Shown: positions 38,099 through 47,433 of the stretch, one piece after another | Layout of the letters: each line of letters begins with the position of its first letter | How positions within the stretch are numbered: position 1 is the stretch's first letter | Assembly (NCBI RefSeq): GCF_009749525.1 | Contig: NZ_WOAC01000001.1 | Span: 1 to 64,000, forward strand | DNA length: 64,000 nt | Direction: 5' to 3' | From: Mesorhizobium xinjiangense | GTDB taxonomy: Bacteria; Pseudomonadota; Alphaproteobacteria; Rhizobiales; Rhizobiaceae | The notes under the pieces: model-generated | Told to the model about the DNA's origin: nothing | The model's input: the letters and a program-made list of their open reading frames with translations, nothing else | Database searches by the model: none | Program-made: the position numbers and the translations under genes

Positions 38099-38746
38099 AT
38101 GAGCGGCAAGGGTCTGATACTCGACAAGGTCTCGATCACGCTCGACGGGCGGGTGCTCGTCGCGGTGACGCATCACGTCGCGCCCGGCGAGGTGCTGACG
38201 CTGATGGGACCGTCGGGATCCGGCAAGTCGACGCTGCTCGCCTATATTGGCGGCTTCCTCGACCCGGCCTTCAAGGGCACGGGCCGTGTCATCGCCGACG
38301 GCGTGGAACTGACGGGCCTGAAGCCCGAGGAGCGCCATGCCGGCATCCTGTTTCAGGACGCGCTTCTTTTCCCGCACATGACGGTGGCCGGCAATCTTCT
38401 CTTCGCCATGCCGCCGCAGGTGGGGCCGCGCGCCATGCGGGCCGCAATGGCCGAGGCAGCCCTCGAAGAGGTCGGGATGGCGGGGTTGGGCGGCCGCGAT
38501 CCCGACACGCTGTCGGGCGGTCAGAAGGCGCGCGTGGCGCTCGCCCGCGTGCTCTTGTCCGCGCCGCGCACGCTTCTCCTCGACGAGCCCTTTTCCAAGC
38601 TCGATGCCGGCCTGCGCCAGCAGATGCGCGTGCTGGTCTTTTCCAGCGCCCGGAAGAAGGGCCTGCCGACGATCCTGGTGACCCATGACGAGGCCGACGC
38701 CGTGGCCGCCGGCGGACCGATCATCCGCATCGGCGAGGACCAATGA
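38099..38746 (+). CDS. ynjD: YnjD-like ABC transporter ATP-binding protein
   Basis: A 215-aa ATPase with Walker A GPSGSGKST, signature LSGGQKARV and Walker B LLLDEPFSK. The start is ATG 38099 with GGCAGG just upstream. Its stop overlaps the hrpB start by 4 bases, so hrpB is translated from the same message. Confidence 0.9.
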   Translation: MSGKGLILDKVSITLDGRVLVAVTHHVAPGEVLTLMGPSGSGKSTLLAYIGGFLDPAFKGTGRVIADGVELTGLKPEERHAGILFQDALLFPHMTVAGNLLFAMPPQVGPRAMRAAMAEAALEEVGMAGLGGRDPDTLSGGQKARVALARVLLSAPRTLLLDEPFSKLDAGLRQQMRVLVFSSARKKGLPTILVTHDEADAVAAGGPIIRIGEDQ

Positions 38747-41292
38747 GGGACCTTCCGCACCTTCCCGTTACTGAGGCCCTGCCCGACCTGTGCGCGGCCC
38801 TGTCGCGTGGCACGAATGCGGTCCTCGTCGCCCCGCCGGGCGCCGGCAAGACGACGCTTGCGCCTCTGGCGCTGTTGCAGCAGGACTGGCGCGGCGACGG
38901 CACGATCCTGCTTCTGGAGCCCCGGCGCCTGGCGGCGCGCGCCGCCGCCCGGCGCATGGCCTCGCTCATCGGCGAGGAGGTCGGCGCGACGGTCGGCTAC
39001 GCCATGCGCATGGAAGGCCGAACCTCCGCCAGGACGCGCATCCTCGTCGTCACCGAAGGCGTATTGTCGCGCATGATCCTCGACGATCCCGAACTGCCGA
39101 GGATCGCCGCCGTGATATTCGACGAGTTCCACGAGCGTTCGCTCGACGGCGATTTCGGCCTCGCTCTGGCGCTCGACGTGCAGGCCGCGCTCAGGCCCGA
39201 TCTGAGGCTCCTCGTCATGTCGGCGACGCTCGACGGCGCACGCGTCGCATCGCTCCTCGACGGCGCGCCGGTGATCGAGAGCGCCGGGCGCAGCTTCCCC
39301 GTTATGCCCCGCCATCAACCGCGCGGGCCCGACCAGCGGGTGGAAGACGCCGTCGCCAATGCGATCCGCACGGCGCTGCGCGAGGAAGAAGGCAGCATTC
39401 TCGCCTTCCTGCCCGGCCAGCGCGAGATCGAGCGCACGGCCGAGCGGCTCGACGGCAAGGTCCCGTCCGACACCGACATCATGCCGCTTTACGGCGCGAT
39501 GGACGGCAAGGCGCAGGACGCGGCGATCCGACCGCCGGAGGCGGGACGGCGCAAGGTGGTGCTCGCCACCGCGATCGCGGAAACGTCGATCACCATCGAC
39601 GGGGTGCGCGTCGTCGTCGATTCCGGCCTTGCGCGGCTGCCGAAATTCGAGCCCGGCACGGGGCTGACCCGGCTGGAAACGGTGCGCGCCTCGCATGCGT
39701 CGGTCGAGCAGCGCGCCGGACGCGCCGGGCGAACCGAACCCGGAATCGCGATCCGGCTGTGGCGCGCCGAGCAGACGGCGGCGCTGCCCGCCTTCACGCC
39801 GGCGGAAATTCTCGAGGCCGACCTTTCCGGCCTGGTGCTCGACTGCGCCGCCTTCGGCGTCACCGACCCGGCGATCCTCGGCTTTCTCGATCCGCCGCCG
39901 GCGGCAGCACTTGCCGCCGCGCGCACTTTGCTTGCCGATCTGCACGCGATCGATGCCGCCGGCCGGTTGACGCCGGAAGGCGCGGCGATGCGGCGGCTCG
40001 CCCTTCCCGCCCGGCTGGCGCATATGGTGGCCAAGGCCGCCGCGACAGGCGAAGAGATGGCCGCGGCCGAACTCGCCGTGCTCCTGACCGAGCGCGGGCT
40101 CGGCGGATCGGACAGCGATCTCGATCACAGGCTTTCGCGCTTTCGCACCGAACGCGGCTCGCGGGCGCACGCCGCGCGGCAGATGGCAGGGCGCCTGGCG
40201 AAAACGGCTGCAGCCACCCTCCCTTCGACAAGCTCAGGAGAGGGGAGGGTCGGACCAAAGGTCCGGGGTGAGGGCAACAAGGGCACCGCTTCCACGCCGC
40301 GAACCGACACGTCCTTCAGGGCAGAGGGTGAAGCGGGTCGCCTGCTTCTTCATGCCTGGCCCGACCGTGTCGCCAGGGCACGCGGCGAGCACGGCCGCTA
40401 TGTGCTCGCCAATGGCCGCGGCGGGGTGCTTGATCCGGCCGATCCGCTGGCCAGGGAAAAATACCTGGTCGTGGCCGACCTGCAGGGAAAGGCGCAGAAC
40501 GCGCGCATTGCCGCCGCCGCGGCGGTGGACGAAAGCGACATTCTCGAGTGGCTGGCCGATCGGATCGAGCGGCGCACCGAGACATCGTTCGACGCCGAAC
40601 GCAAGGCCGTGCGCAGCCGCGAGGTCACGCGCCTCGGCGCCATCCATCTGGCCGAACGGCTGCTGCCGCCGCCGCAGGGCCGCGCCGCCGATACGGCGAT
40701 CCTGGAGGCCGTGCGCGCCGAAGGGCCGGCAATCCTGCCCTGGGGCAAGGTGGCCACGACGCTCAGGCATCGGCTCAAATGGCTGCATGCCGGGCTGGGC
40801 GAACCCTGGCCGGACATGTCGGACGCCGCCTTGACGACCCGTCTGGAGGAATGGCTGCTGCCCTTCCTGAAAGGAAAGTCCCAGCTTGCAGAAATCTCCG
40901 ACGCGGCTCTGGCCGATGGGTTGATGACGCTCGTCCCCTACGCGCTCCAGCACCGCATCGAGCAATTGGCGCCGACGCATTTCGAGGCCCCGTCCGGCAG
41001 CCGCGTGCCGATCGATTATGCGGGTGAACGGCCGGTGCTCGCCATTCGCGTTCAGGAGCTTTACGGGCTCGACCGCCACCCGGCGATCGCCGAAGGGCGC
41101 GTGCCGCTTCTCCTGGAGCTCCTGTCGCCGGCGCACCGGCCGATCCAGACGACGGCCGACCTGCCCGGTTTCTGGCGCGGATCCTGGGCCGATGTGCGTT
41201 CCGACATGCGTGGGCGCTATCCCAAGCATTACTGGCCCGAAAACCCGCTTCAAGCGCAGGCGACGGCGCGCGCCAAGCCGCGCGGCACGTGA
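38743..41292 (+). CDS. hrpB: ATP-dependent helicase HrpB
   Basis: DEAH-type RNA/DNA helicase of 849 aa; the HrpB role is not well defined. Walker A APPGAGKTT (about residues 27-35), DEFH box (VIFDEFHERS) and motif VI (EQRAGRAGR) are intact, as is the C-terminal HrpB domain. Around residues 491-515 the protein runs through a repeat element kept in frame (see 40215-40287), giving the atypical stretch TLPSTSSGEGRVGPKVRGEG. It overlaps the YnjD gene. Confidence 0.93.
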   Translation: MRDLPHLPVTEALPDLCAALSRGTNAVLVAPPGAGKTTLAPLALLQQDWRGDGTILLLEPRRLAARAAARRMASLIGEEVGATVGYAMRMEGRTSARTRILVVTEGVLSRMILDDPELPRIAAVIFDEFHERSLDGDFGLALALDVQAALRPDLRLLVMSATLDGARVASLLDGAPVIESAGRSFPVMPRHQPRGPDQRVEDAVANAIRTALREEEGSILAFLPGQREIERTAERLDGKVPSDTDIMPLYGAMDGKAQDAAIRPPEAGRRKVVLATAIAETSITIDGVRVVVDSGLARLPKFEPGTGLTRLETVRASHASVEQRAGRAGRTEPGIAIRLWRAEQTAALPAFTPAEILEADLSGLVLDCAAFGVTDPAILGFLDPPPAAALAAARTLLADLHAIDAAGRLTPEGAAMRRLALPARLAHMVAKAAATGEEMAAAELAVLLTERGLGGSDSDLDHRLSRFRTERGSRAHAARQMAGRLAKTAAATLPSTSSGEGRVGPKVRGEGNKGTASTPRTDTSFRAEGEAGRLLLHAWPDRVARARGEHGRYVLANGRGGVLDPADPLAREKYLVVADLQGKAQNARIAAAAAVDESDILEWLADRIERRTETSFDAERKAVRSREVTRLGAIHLAERLLPPPQGRAADTAILEAVRAEGPAILPWGKVATTLRHRLKWLHAGLGEPWPDMSDAALTTRLEEWLLPFLKGKSQLAEISDAALADGLMTLVPYALQHRIEQLAPTHFEAPSGSRVPIDYAGERPVLAIRVQELYGLDRHPAIAEGRVPLLLELLSPAHRPIQTTADLPGFWRGSWADVRSDMRGRYPKHYWPENPLQAQATARAKPRGT
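40215..40287. repeat. REP-like repeat inserted in frame in hrpB
   Basis: Contains ACCCTCCC ... GGGAGGGT (40216-40250) around CTTCGACAAGCTCAGG, followed by the hairpin GGACC-AAA-GGTCC (40252-40264). This type is normally intergenic in alphaproteobacteria. It lies inside hrpB without breaking the frame. Confidence 0.75.
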
Positions 41293-41343
41293 GCGGATGC
41301 GAATCCGCTTGGCGCAGCGCCCCGCATTGCGCATATACGGGGC

Positions 41344-42663
41344 ATGACAAGCGACATCCGCAGCGCCGGTCGGCTGCCGAGCCGGCATCTGCGCCTCAAC
41401 ACGCTGATCCGCCTGAGATGGCTCGCCATCGTCGGCCAGAGCGCCGCCGTGCTGGTCGTCGCCTACTGGCTCGAATTCCCGATGCCGGTCAGCCTGTGCT
41501 TCGCGCTCATCGCCTGCTCGGCCTGGCTCAACCTGCTTCTGGCCTTCCGCTATCCGCCGACCCACCGGCTGCAGCCGGCAGCGGCCTTCGGCGTGCTGTT
41601 CTTCGATTCGCTGCAGCTTGCCGGCCTGCTCTATTTCACCGGCGGGCTGACCAACCCCTTCGCATTGCTGATGACCGTGCCGGTCGTCGTCTCCGCCAGT
41701 TCGCTGCCATTGCATCTGACCGCGATCCTGGGCCTGGTGACAGCGGCGGCGGCAACCGGTCTCGCCTTCTTCCACCTGCCGCTGCCCTGGTTCGAGGGCG
41801 ACGTCCTGACCATGCCGTTCCTCTATATCGCCGGCATGTGGATGGCGGTGATTTCGACGACAGCATTCACCGCCATCTATGCCTGGCGGGTGGCCGAGGA
41901 GGCGCGCCAACTGGCCGACGCGCTGACGGCGACCGAACTGGTTCTGCAGCGCGAACAGCACCTTTCGGCGCTGGACGGGCTGGCGGCAGCCGCGGCCCAT
42001 GAGCTCGGCACGCCGCTGGCGACGATCGCACTGGTCGCCAAGGAACTGGAAAGGGCGCTCGGCGCCGACCCGAATTTCGGTGAAGACATGGCGCTGCTGC
42101 GCTCGCAGAGCGAGCGCTGCCGCGAGATCCTGAAGCGGCTGACCAGCCTCTCCTCGCAGGGCGAGGAGCATATGGCGCGCATGCCGCTGACCTCGCTGAT
42201 CGAGGACGTGATCGCGCCGCATCGCGATTTCGGCATCACGATCAAGCTCGACCCGGCCGAATCGAGCGGCCCCGAACCCATTGGCCGGCGCAATCCGGGC
42301 GTCATCTACGGGCTCGGCAACCTGGTGGAAAACGCGGTCGACTTCGCCCGCTCGACCGTCGTCGTACGCTGGCAGTGGACCGAGGACGAGGTGACGATCG
42401 GCGTCGTCGACGACGGGCCGGGGTTTCCCGCCGAGATCATCGACCACATCGGCGAGCCCTACATGACGACGCGCTCGGCGGCTCAGGCCGGCGGCGGCGG
42501 GCTCGGCCTGGGATTGTTCATCGCCAAGACGCTGCTGGAGCGCTCCGGCGCAAAGGTCGAGTTTCAAAATGCGCCGCAGCCCGGCAAGGGCGCGGCGGTG
42601 GAAGTCACCTGGGCGCGCCAGGCCTTCCTGGAAGCCCCGGCGGCACTGGAGGCGGCGCATTGA
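41344..42663 (+). CDS. actS: redox-sensing histidine kinase ActS/RegB
   Basis: A 439-aa membrane sensor kinase of the RegB/PrrB/ActS family, controlling carbon, nitrogen and energy genes in response to redox state. About six N-terminal TMs contain the quinone-site motif GGLTNPF. The H-box HELGTPL has H219, and the redox-active cysteine is C259 in SERCREIL. The ATPase G-boxes DDGPGFP and GLGLGLFIA are complete. It pairs with actR downstream. Confidence 0.94.
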   Translation: MTSDIRSAGRLPSRHLRLNTLIRLRWLAIVGQSAAVLVVAYWLEFPMPVSLCFALIACSAWLNLLLAFRYPPTHRLQPAAAFGVLFFDSLQLAGLLYFTGGLTNPFALLMTVPVVVSASSLPLHLTAILGLVTAAAATGLAFFHLPLPWFEGDVLTMPFLYIAGMWMAVISTTAFTAIYAWRVAEEARQLADALTATELVLQREQHLSALDGLAAAAAHELGTPLATIALVAKELERALGADPNFGEDMALLRSQSERCREILKRLTSLSSQGEEHMARMPLTSLIEDVIAPHRDFGITIKLDPAESSGPEPIGRRNPGVIYGLGNLVENAVDFARSTVVVRWQWTEDEVTIGVVDDGPGFPAEIIDHIGEPYMTTRSAAQAGGGGLGLGLFIAKTLLERSGAKVEFQNAPQPGKGAAVEVTWARQAFLEAPAALEAAH

Positions 42664-42677
42664 CGCTGACGCGAAAC

Positions 42678-42694
42678 ATTGACGCCGCGTCAAT
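42678..42694. promoter_or_regulatory. palindrome in actS-actR gap
   Basis: ATTGACGC-C-GCGTCAAT is a perfect 8-bp inverted repeat, 58 bp before actR. It could be an operator or an RNA hairpin separating actS and actR expression. The binding factor is unknown. Confidence 0.4.
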
Positions 42695-42751
42695 TGGAAA
42701 GATGCGGAGAATGACATAAATATGGCCTGACATGTACGTTCGAATGGCAGG

Positions 42752-43309
42752 ATGATGACAGAAACAAACGAAGATCTCCTCGGTGAAGACCGCAGCCTCC
42801 TGATTGTCGACGACGACCGGCCGTTCCTGACCCGGTTGGCGCGCGCCATGGAAACGCGCGGTTTTGCCGTGGATACGGCCGAAAGCGTCGAGGAGGCCAT
42901 CGGCAAGGCAAGGGCCGCCGCGCCCGCCTATGCGGTCGTGGACATGCGGCTCGGCGACGGCAACGGGCTCGATGTGGTCTCGGCGATCCGCGAAACGCGC
43001 GCCGACACGCGCACGGTCATCCTGACGGGATACGGCAATATCGCCACCGCGGTCACGGCGGTGAAGCTCGGCGCGGTCGACTATCTGTCGAAACCGGCCG
43101 ATGCCGACGACGTCTTCGCCGCGCTGACACGCCTGGGGGGCGACAGGGTCGCGCCGCCGGAAAATCCGATGTCGGCCGACCGCGTGCGCTGGGAACACAT
43201 CCAGCGCGTCTACGAGATGTGCGACCGCAATGTCTCGGAAACGGCGCGCCGGCTCAACATGCACCGCCGCACGCTGCAGCGCATTCTGGCCAAGCGCGCG
43301 CCGCGCTGA
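42752..43309 (+). CDS. actR: response regulator ActR/RegA
   Basis: A 185-aa response regulator with receiver domain (phospho-acceptor D64 in VVDMRLGDG, switch lysine in LSKPAD) and a Fis-type C-terminal helix-turn-helix (NVSETARRLNMHRRTLQRIL). It is the partner of ActS. The start is the ATG pair at 42752/42755. Confidence 0.95.
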   Translation: MMTETNEDLLGEDRSLLIVDDDRPFLTRLARAMETRGFAVDTAESVEEAIGKARAAAPAYAVVDMRLGDGNGLDVVSAIRETRADTRTVILTGYGNIATAVTAVKLGAVDYLSKPADADDVFAALTRLGGDRVAPPENPMSADRVRWEHIQRVYEMCDRNVSETARRLNMHRRTLQRILAKRAPR

Positions 43310-43332
43310 TCCGGATCTGCCGGCGGTAACTC

Positions 43333-43833
43333 CTACTCACTCTCTCCGTCGAGGACCGGCACCGCCACGCCGGCCAGTTCGGCCGCCAGGAGGCGGGCCG
43401 CTCCGGCGCGCGCGAAGCGCAGCATCATCGCCTTGCGCGTGGCGGCCGCAAGCTTGTGCTCGGGCGCCTCGCGCATGATTTCGGCGCCATAGCCGTCCGA
43501 CAGGATGAAGCCGCATTCGCGCGGAAAGATCGCTTCGGGCACATCGGGATGGGTGGCGAAGAAGAAGCGGTCGCAATGCAGCCGGTAGTCCGGCCATTTG
43601 TGGTCGGAGCGGAAATCCTCGACCGACGACTTGATCTCGATGATCCAGATCTCGCCGCTGTGCGCCAGCGCGACCAGATCGGCGCGGCGGCCGGTCGCCA
43701 GCGACAATTCCGGCAGCACATGCGCATTCATCTGCTGAAGCAGGCGCTGGACCCCGCGGCGCACCATCAGGGCGCGTTCCGACTGGCGGCCGTCGATCAG
43801 CGGGTTATCGGGCAGGGGCGAGACGATCGGCAT
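43333..43833 (-). CDS. mmcB: MmcB family DNA-repair putative endonuclease
   Basis: A 166-aa protein of the MmcB family, linked to DNA damage survival in Caulobacter. A PD-(D/E)xK-like core is visible as GRRADLVAL followed by IWIIEIKSSVEDFRSD. It is convergent with actR, whose stop is only 23 bp away. Confidence 0.88.
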   Translation of the reverse strand: MPIVSPLPDNPLIDGRQSERALMVRRGVQRLLQQMNAHVLPELSLATGRRADLVALAHSGEIWIIEIKSSVEDFRSDHKWPDYRLHCDRFFFATHPDVPEAIFPRECGFILSDGYGAEIMREAPEHKLAAATRKAMMLRFARAGAARLLAAELAGVAVPVLDGESE

Positions 43834-44097
43834 GGCTCAACCATGCCATCGCGGCGCGGCCGCGAAAAGTGCCAGGCCCTGCCCTGCTGCCATATCGGAT
43901 CGGCCGGCGCCGCAATCAAAGGCCGATGCGAGTGCTGTTGCGCAATTGCAATATATCTTTTTTGATTGCATGAAAGGTCGCCGCCTTTTCGAATAGACAC
44001 TTGGCAAATGCGCCCGAATACCTATTAAGCATCTTGACTTTTATATGGCCCGAATCGGGCAGGATCGATCGGGCGGGGACCCTTGCACACACACAGC

Positions 44098-44718
44098 ATG
44101 AACTTGAAGCCATTCGTCATTGCGGCCACCCTGGCACTGTCGGCGGTACTCGCCGGATGCACCAGCGGAAGCACGCTGCGCACGTTCTCGACCGATTACG
44201 GCGTCACGCGCGATGCCGGATATCAATTGCCGTCGGTGCCGATCCACAAGGTGCCGCGCAAGTATCACCGCCAGATCGTGCGCTACGAGACGGCCGAGAA
44301 GCCCGGCACGATCATCGTCGATACGAAGGACAAGTTCCTCTATTTGGTGCAGCCGGACGGCAAGGCTGTGCGCTACGGTATCGGCATCGGCCGTGAAGGT
44401 TTCGAGTGGAAAGGCACGGCGCGCGTGGCGATGAAGCGCGAATGGCCGACCTGGACCCCGCCTTCCGCGATGATCGGCCGTCAGCCGGAACTCGCCAAGT
44501 GGCGCGGCGGCATGCCGCCCGGCCTGACCAACCCGCTCGGCGCGCGGGCGCTCTATCTCTTCAACCGCAACGGCGACACCGGCTACCGGCTGCACGGAAC
44601 GCCCGAATGGAACTCGATCGGCAAGGCCATGTCGTCCGGCTGCATCCGGCTGATGAACCAGGACATTATCGACCTCTACAATCGCGCCGAAGTCGGCGCC
44701 AAGGTCATCGTGACGTAA
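44098..44718 (+). CDS. L,D-transpeptidase (YkuD) lipoprotein
   Basis: A 206-aa cell-wall enzyme that forms 3-3 peptidoglycan cross-links or attaches proteins to peptidoglycan. The lipobox VLAGC (C21) indicates a lipid anchor. The YkuD active site is complete: HGTPEWNSIG followed by the SSGCIRL cysteine motif. ATG 44098 was preferred to 44083 because the signal peptide then starts correctly. A strong terminator follows. Confidence 0.93.
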   Translation: MNLKPFVIAATLALSAVLAGCTSGSTLRTFSTDYGVTRDAGYQLPSVPIHKVPRKYHRQIVRYETAEKPGTIIVDTKDKFLYLVQPDGKAVRYGIGIGREGFEWKGTARVAMKREWPTWTPPSAMIGRQPELAKWRGGMPPGLTNPLGARALYLFNRNGDTGYRLHGTPEWNSIGKAMSSGCIRLMNQDIIDLYNRAEVGAKVIVT

Positions 44719-44757
44719 TTCAGCGGCGAACCGTCCAGGCAACAGGACTTTCGCTAC

Positions 44758-44789
44758 AAAAAAACCGGGCTCGACAGCCCGGTTTTTTT
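44758..44789. terminator. bidirectional terminator
   Basis: A 14-bp stem (AAAAAAACCGGGCT and its complement) with loop CGAC lies between the convergent transpeptidase and nfuA genes. Runs of A and T on both sides make it usable in both directions. Confidence 0.9.
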
Positions 44790-44810
44790 ATGCCGCAGCG
44801 GCGGAAAATG

Positions 44811-45389
44811 TCAGCCGATCTGCTCGACATGCTGCACCTCGGGCACGAAATGCCTGAGCAGGTTCTGGATGCCGTGCTTGAGGGTCGCGGTGGATGACGG
44901 GCAGCCGGCGCAGGCGCCCTTCATGTTGAGAAAGACGGTGCCGTTCTCGTAGCCGCGGAAGGTGATGTCGCCGCCATCCTGGGCAACCGCCGGGCGCACG
45001 CGCGTGTCCAGCAATTCCTTGATGGTGATGACGATCTCCTCGTCCTCCTTGTCGTAGAACTCGCCGTCGGCGTCGGCCGTGGCGCTCGAATTTTCGTCCT
45101 GCGGCGCCAGGACCGGAGCGCCCGACATGAAATGCTCCATGATGGTGCCGAGAATGGCCGGTTTGAGATGCTGCCAGTCGGGTTCGCCCGTCTTGGTCAC
45201 GGTGACGAAGTCGTAACCGAAGAAGACACCCGTCACGCCGGGCACCTCGAACAGTCGCGCCGCCAGCGGCGAAGCTTCGCTGGCCGCCTCGGCATTGCGG
45301 AAATCGGCCGTGCCGGAATTGAGCACCACGACGCCCGGCAGGAACTTCAATGTCGCTGGATTGGGGGTCGCTTCGGTCTGGATGAACAT
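44811..45389 (-). CDS. nfuA: NfuA-type iron-sulfur cluster carrier
   Basis: A 192-aa protein with an N-terminal Nfu scaffold domain (MFIQTEATPNPATLKFLPG) and a C-terminal NifU domain with the CxxC cluster site (C160, C163 in GACAGCPSS). It delivers [4Fe-4S] clusters to apoproteins. It is usual in this group next to a universal stress protein and trpS. Confidence 0.95.
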   Translation of the reverse strand: MFIQTEATPNPATLKFLPGVVVLNSGTADFRNAEAASEASPLAARLFEVPGVTGVFFGYDFVTVTKTGEPDWQHLKPAILGTIMEHFMSGAPVLAPQDENSSATADADGEFYDKEDEEIVITIKELLDTRVRPAVAQDGGDITFRGYENGTVFLNMKGACAGCPSSTATLKHGIQNLLRHFVPEVQHVEQIG

Positions 45390-45498
45390 GGCGGGTTTGC
45401 TCCTGCCTCATTTGTTTGGAACAGTTCTAAATAGTCACTTCGCGTCGCACAATCAAGGCAATCCGCTCCCGCGAACGGCCCATCGGGAGAAAACGGTT

Positions 45499-45990
45499 TC
45501 AGGCCAGCGCCTCGATCTCCTCGTCGGTAAGGCTGTGCGGCACGACGGTGACCGGAATGGAAAAGCCCTGCCCCTTGCCGGCAACCGCCGAGACGAGCGG
45601 CCCCGGCCCTTCCTTGCCCTGGCCGGCAGCAAGCACAAGGATGGCAATGTCCTGATCGTCGTCGATCAGGGCGTGGATTTCCTCGGCCGGCGATCCCTCG
45701 CGCACCACCAGTTCCGGCTCGATGCCGACCTTGTCGCGGATCTTCGCCGCCATCGTGTCGAGGGCGGCCGACGCGGTGGCATTGGCTTCCTCGCGCATGA
45801 TCTTCTCGACGCCGAACCATTGCTGGAAATCGGTCGGCTCGATGATGAAGAGCAGCACGATGCCGCCATTGGTGCTCTGGGCGCGCTCGGCGGCGTAAGC
45901 CACGGCGCGCTCGCATTCGGGCGTGTCATCCACGACGGCGAGAAATTTCCGCCGGTGGCCGGCTTCCCGGCTCAGTCGTTTCGTGACCAT
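45499..45990 (-). CDS. universal stress protein
   Basis: A 163-aa UspA-fold protein. The N-terminal KFLAVVDDTPECERAVAYA and the C-terminal region with VLAAG and IPVTVVPHS match the family. A G-x2-G-x9-G(S/T) ATP loop is not clear, so nucleotide binding is uncertain. It lies downstream of trpS, 81 bp away, on the same strand. Confidence 0.88.
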   Translation of the reverse strand: MVTKRLSREAGHRRKFLAVVDDTPECERAVAYAAERAQSTNGGIVLLFIIEPTDFQQWFGVEKIMREEANATASAALDTMAAKIRDKVGIEPELVVREGSPAEEIHALIDDDQDIAILVLAAGQGKEGPGPLVSAVAGKGQGFSIPVTVVPHSLTDEEIEALA

Positions 45991-46071
45991 TCAGTCATCC
46001 TGCTCCACCACGCTCGCCGCGCAATCTGCCATTGCCGCGGCTTGCGGGCAAGCTGGTGAATTGTCCAGGTT

Positions 46072-47139
46072 TCAATCGCCGACGAAGCCGATGATCTCGC
46101 GCACCGTCTTCATCGTCGCCTCGGCCCGCACGGCGGCACGCTCGCCGCCGTTGCGCAGGACGGCGTCGACATAGGCCGGATCGGCCATGATGCGGCGCAT
46201 TTCGGAAGCAATCGGGGCCAGTTTCTCCACCGCCAGCTCGGCAAGTGCGGGCTTGAAGACGGAAAACTGCTGACCGCCGAACTCGGCGATCACGCTCTCG
46301 CGGCTCCTGTCGGACAAGCCCGCATAGATGCCGACGAGATTGTCCGCCTCCGGCCTCGCCTCCAGTCCCTCCAATTCGCTCGGCAAGGGCTCGGGATCGG
46401 TCTTGGCCTTCTTGATCTTCTTGGCGATCGTGTCCGCGTCGTCGGTCAGATTGATGCGCGAAAGATCGGACGGGTCCGATTTCGACATCTTCTTCATGCC
46501 GTCGCGCAGGCTCATGACGCGGGTCGCGGTTCCCTCGATCAGCGGCTCGGTGAGCGGAAAGAAGCCGTTGACCCGTTCGTCGCCGACCGTCATGTCGACG
46601 CCGGCGCCCAGTTGGCCGATGCGATCGGAAAAGTCGTTGTTGAACTTGGTGGCAATGTCGCGCGTCAGTTCCAGATGCTGCTTCTGGTCCTCGCCCACCG
46701 GCACATGAGTGGCGCGGTAGACCAGGATGTCGGCCGCCATCAGGCTCGGATAGGCGAGCAGACCGAGCGAGGCGTTCTCGCGGTCCTTGCCGGCCTTGTC
46801 CTTGAACTGCGTCATGCGGTTCATCCAGCCGATACGGGCGACGCAGTTGAAGATCCAGGCAAGCTCGGCGTGCTGCATGACGCGCGACTGGTTGAAGACG
46901 ATGTGCTTTTCGGGATCGATGCCGGCGGCGAGGAAGGCGGCAGTGATGGCCCGCGTCTGGCCGGCCAGGTCGTCATGCACGAGTTGCGCCGTGATCGAGT
47001 GCAGGTCGACGACGCAATAGATGCAGTCGTGGCTGTCCTGCAGGGCGACGAAGCGGCGGATGGCGCCGAGATAATTGCCGAGATGCAGATTGCCGGTCGG
47101 CTGGACGCCGGAAAAGACGAGCGGCTGGAACGAGGGCAT
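46072..47139 (-). CDS. trpS: tryptophanyl-tRNA synthetase
   Basis: Class I aminoacyl-tRNA synthetase of 355 aa charging tRNA-Trp. The HIGH-like motif is HLGNY and the KMSKS motif is exact. ATG 47139 matches the family N-terminus [17 protein letters not shown]. Upstream, palindromic repeats and a toxin-antitoxin remnant separate it from murJ. Confidence 0.97.
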   Translation of the reverse strand: MPSFQPLVFSGVQPTGNLHLGNYLGAIRRFVALQDSHDCIYCVVDLHSITAQLVHDDLAGQTRAITAAFLAAGIDPEKHIVFNQSRVMQHAELAWIFNCVARIGWMNRMTQFKDKAGKDRENASLGLLAYPSLMAADILVYRATHVPVGEDQKQHLELTRDIATKFNNDFSDRIGQLGAGVDMTVGDERVNGFFPLTEPLIEGTATRVMSLRDGMKKMSKSDPSDLSRINLTDDADTIAKKIKKAKTDPEPLPSELEGLEARPEADNLVGIYAGLSDRSRESVIAEFGGQQFSVFKPALAELAVEKLAPIASEMRRIMADPAYVDAVLRNGGERAAVRAEATMKTVREIIGFVGD

Positions 47140-47156
47140 GCGATAAAACTCCGGGC

Positions 47157-47234
47157 CTAGTGTGGTGGTTTTGAAGTTCGCGACATTCCATATACCGGGC
47201 ACCGAGGCGAACTACAAAACCAAAACCACACTAG
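47157..47234. repeat. palindromic repeat unit 1 (CTAGTGTGG type)
   Basis: CTAGTGTGGTGGTTTTGAAG plus TTCGC on the left pairs with GCGAACTACAAAACC ... CCACACTAG on the right, leaving a ~25-nt loop. It is non-coding and may be a small non-autonomous element. Confidence 0.85.
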
Positions 47235-47247
47235 AATCATATGGTTG

Positions 47248-47322
47248 CTAGTGTCCTTTCGATTCGGAAATTCGTCCGGCGCTGATATCGAGGTGAAACG
47301 AATTTCCGAACCGGGACACTAG
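47248..47322. repeat. palindromic repeat unit 2 (CTAGTGTCC type)
   Basis: CTAGTGTCC ... TTCGGAAATTCGT on the left pairs with ACGAATTTCCGAA ... GGGACACTAG on the right. It has the same CTAGTGT end as unit 1 but a different body. The two lie 13 bp apart. Confidence 0.85.
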
Positions 47323-47408
47323 TGGAGGGCCTCGTTGCGGGCGAGGAAGAAACGCGCCGTGCTTATGGCGGATGGTGCGGACCGGCGCAAGAGGCAGGAT
47401 TGCGCCAT

Positions 47409-47425
47409 ATAACGTTATGCGTTAT
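47409..47425 (+). promoter_or_regulatory. operator palindrome upstream of higBA
   Basis: ATAACG-TTATG-CGTTAT is an inverted repeat ending 8 bp before the higB ATG. It is the probable HigA-binding site. Confidence 0.6.
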
Positions 47426-47433
47426 GAATTCGA

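Noticed and set aside
40234-42906. 890-codon minus-strand frame across hrpB and actS
   Set aside because: Antisense to two clear genes, with no recognisable motifs.
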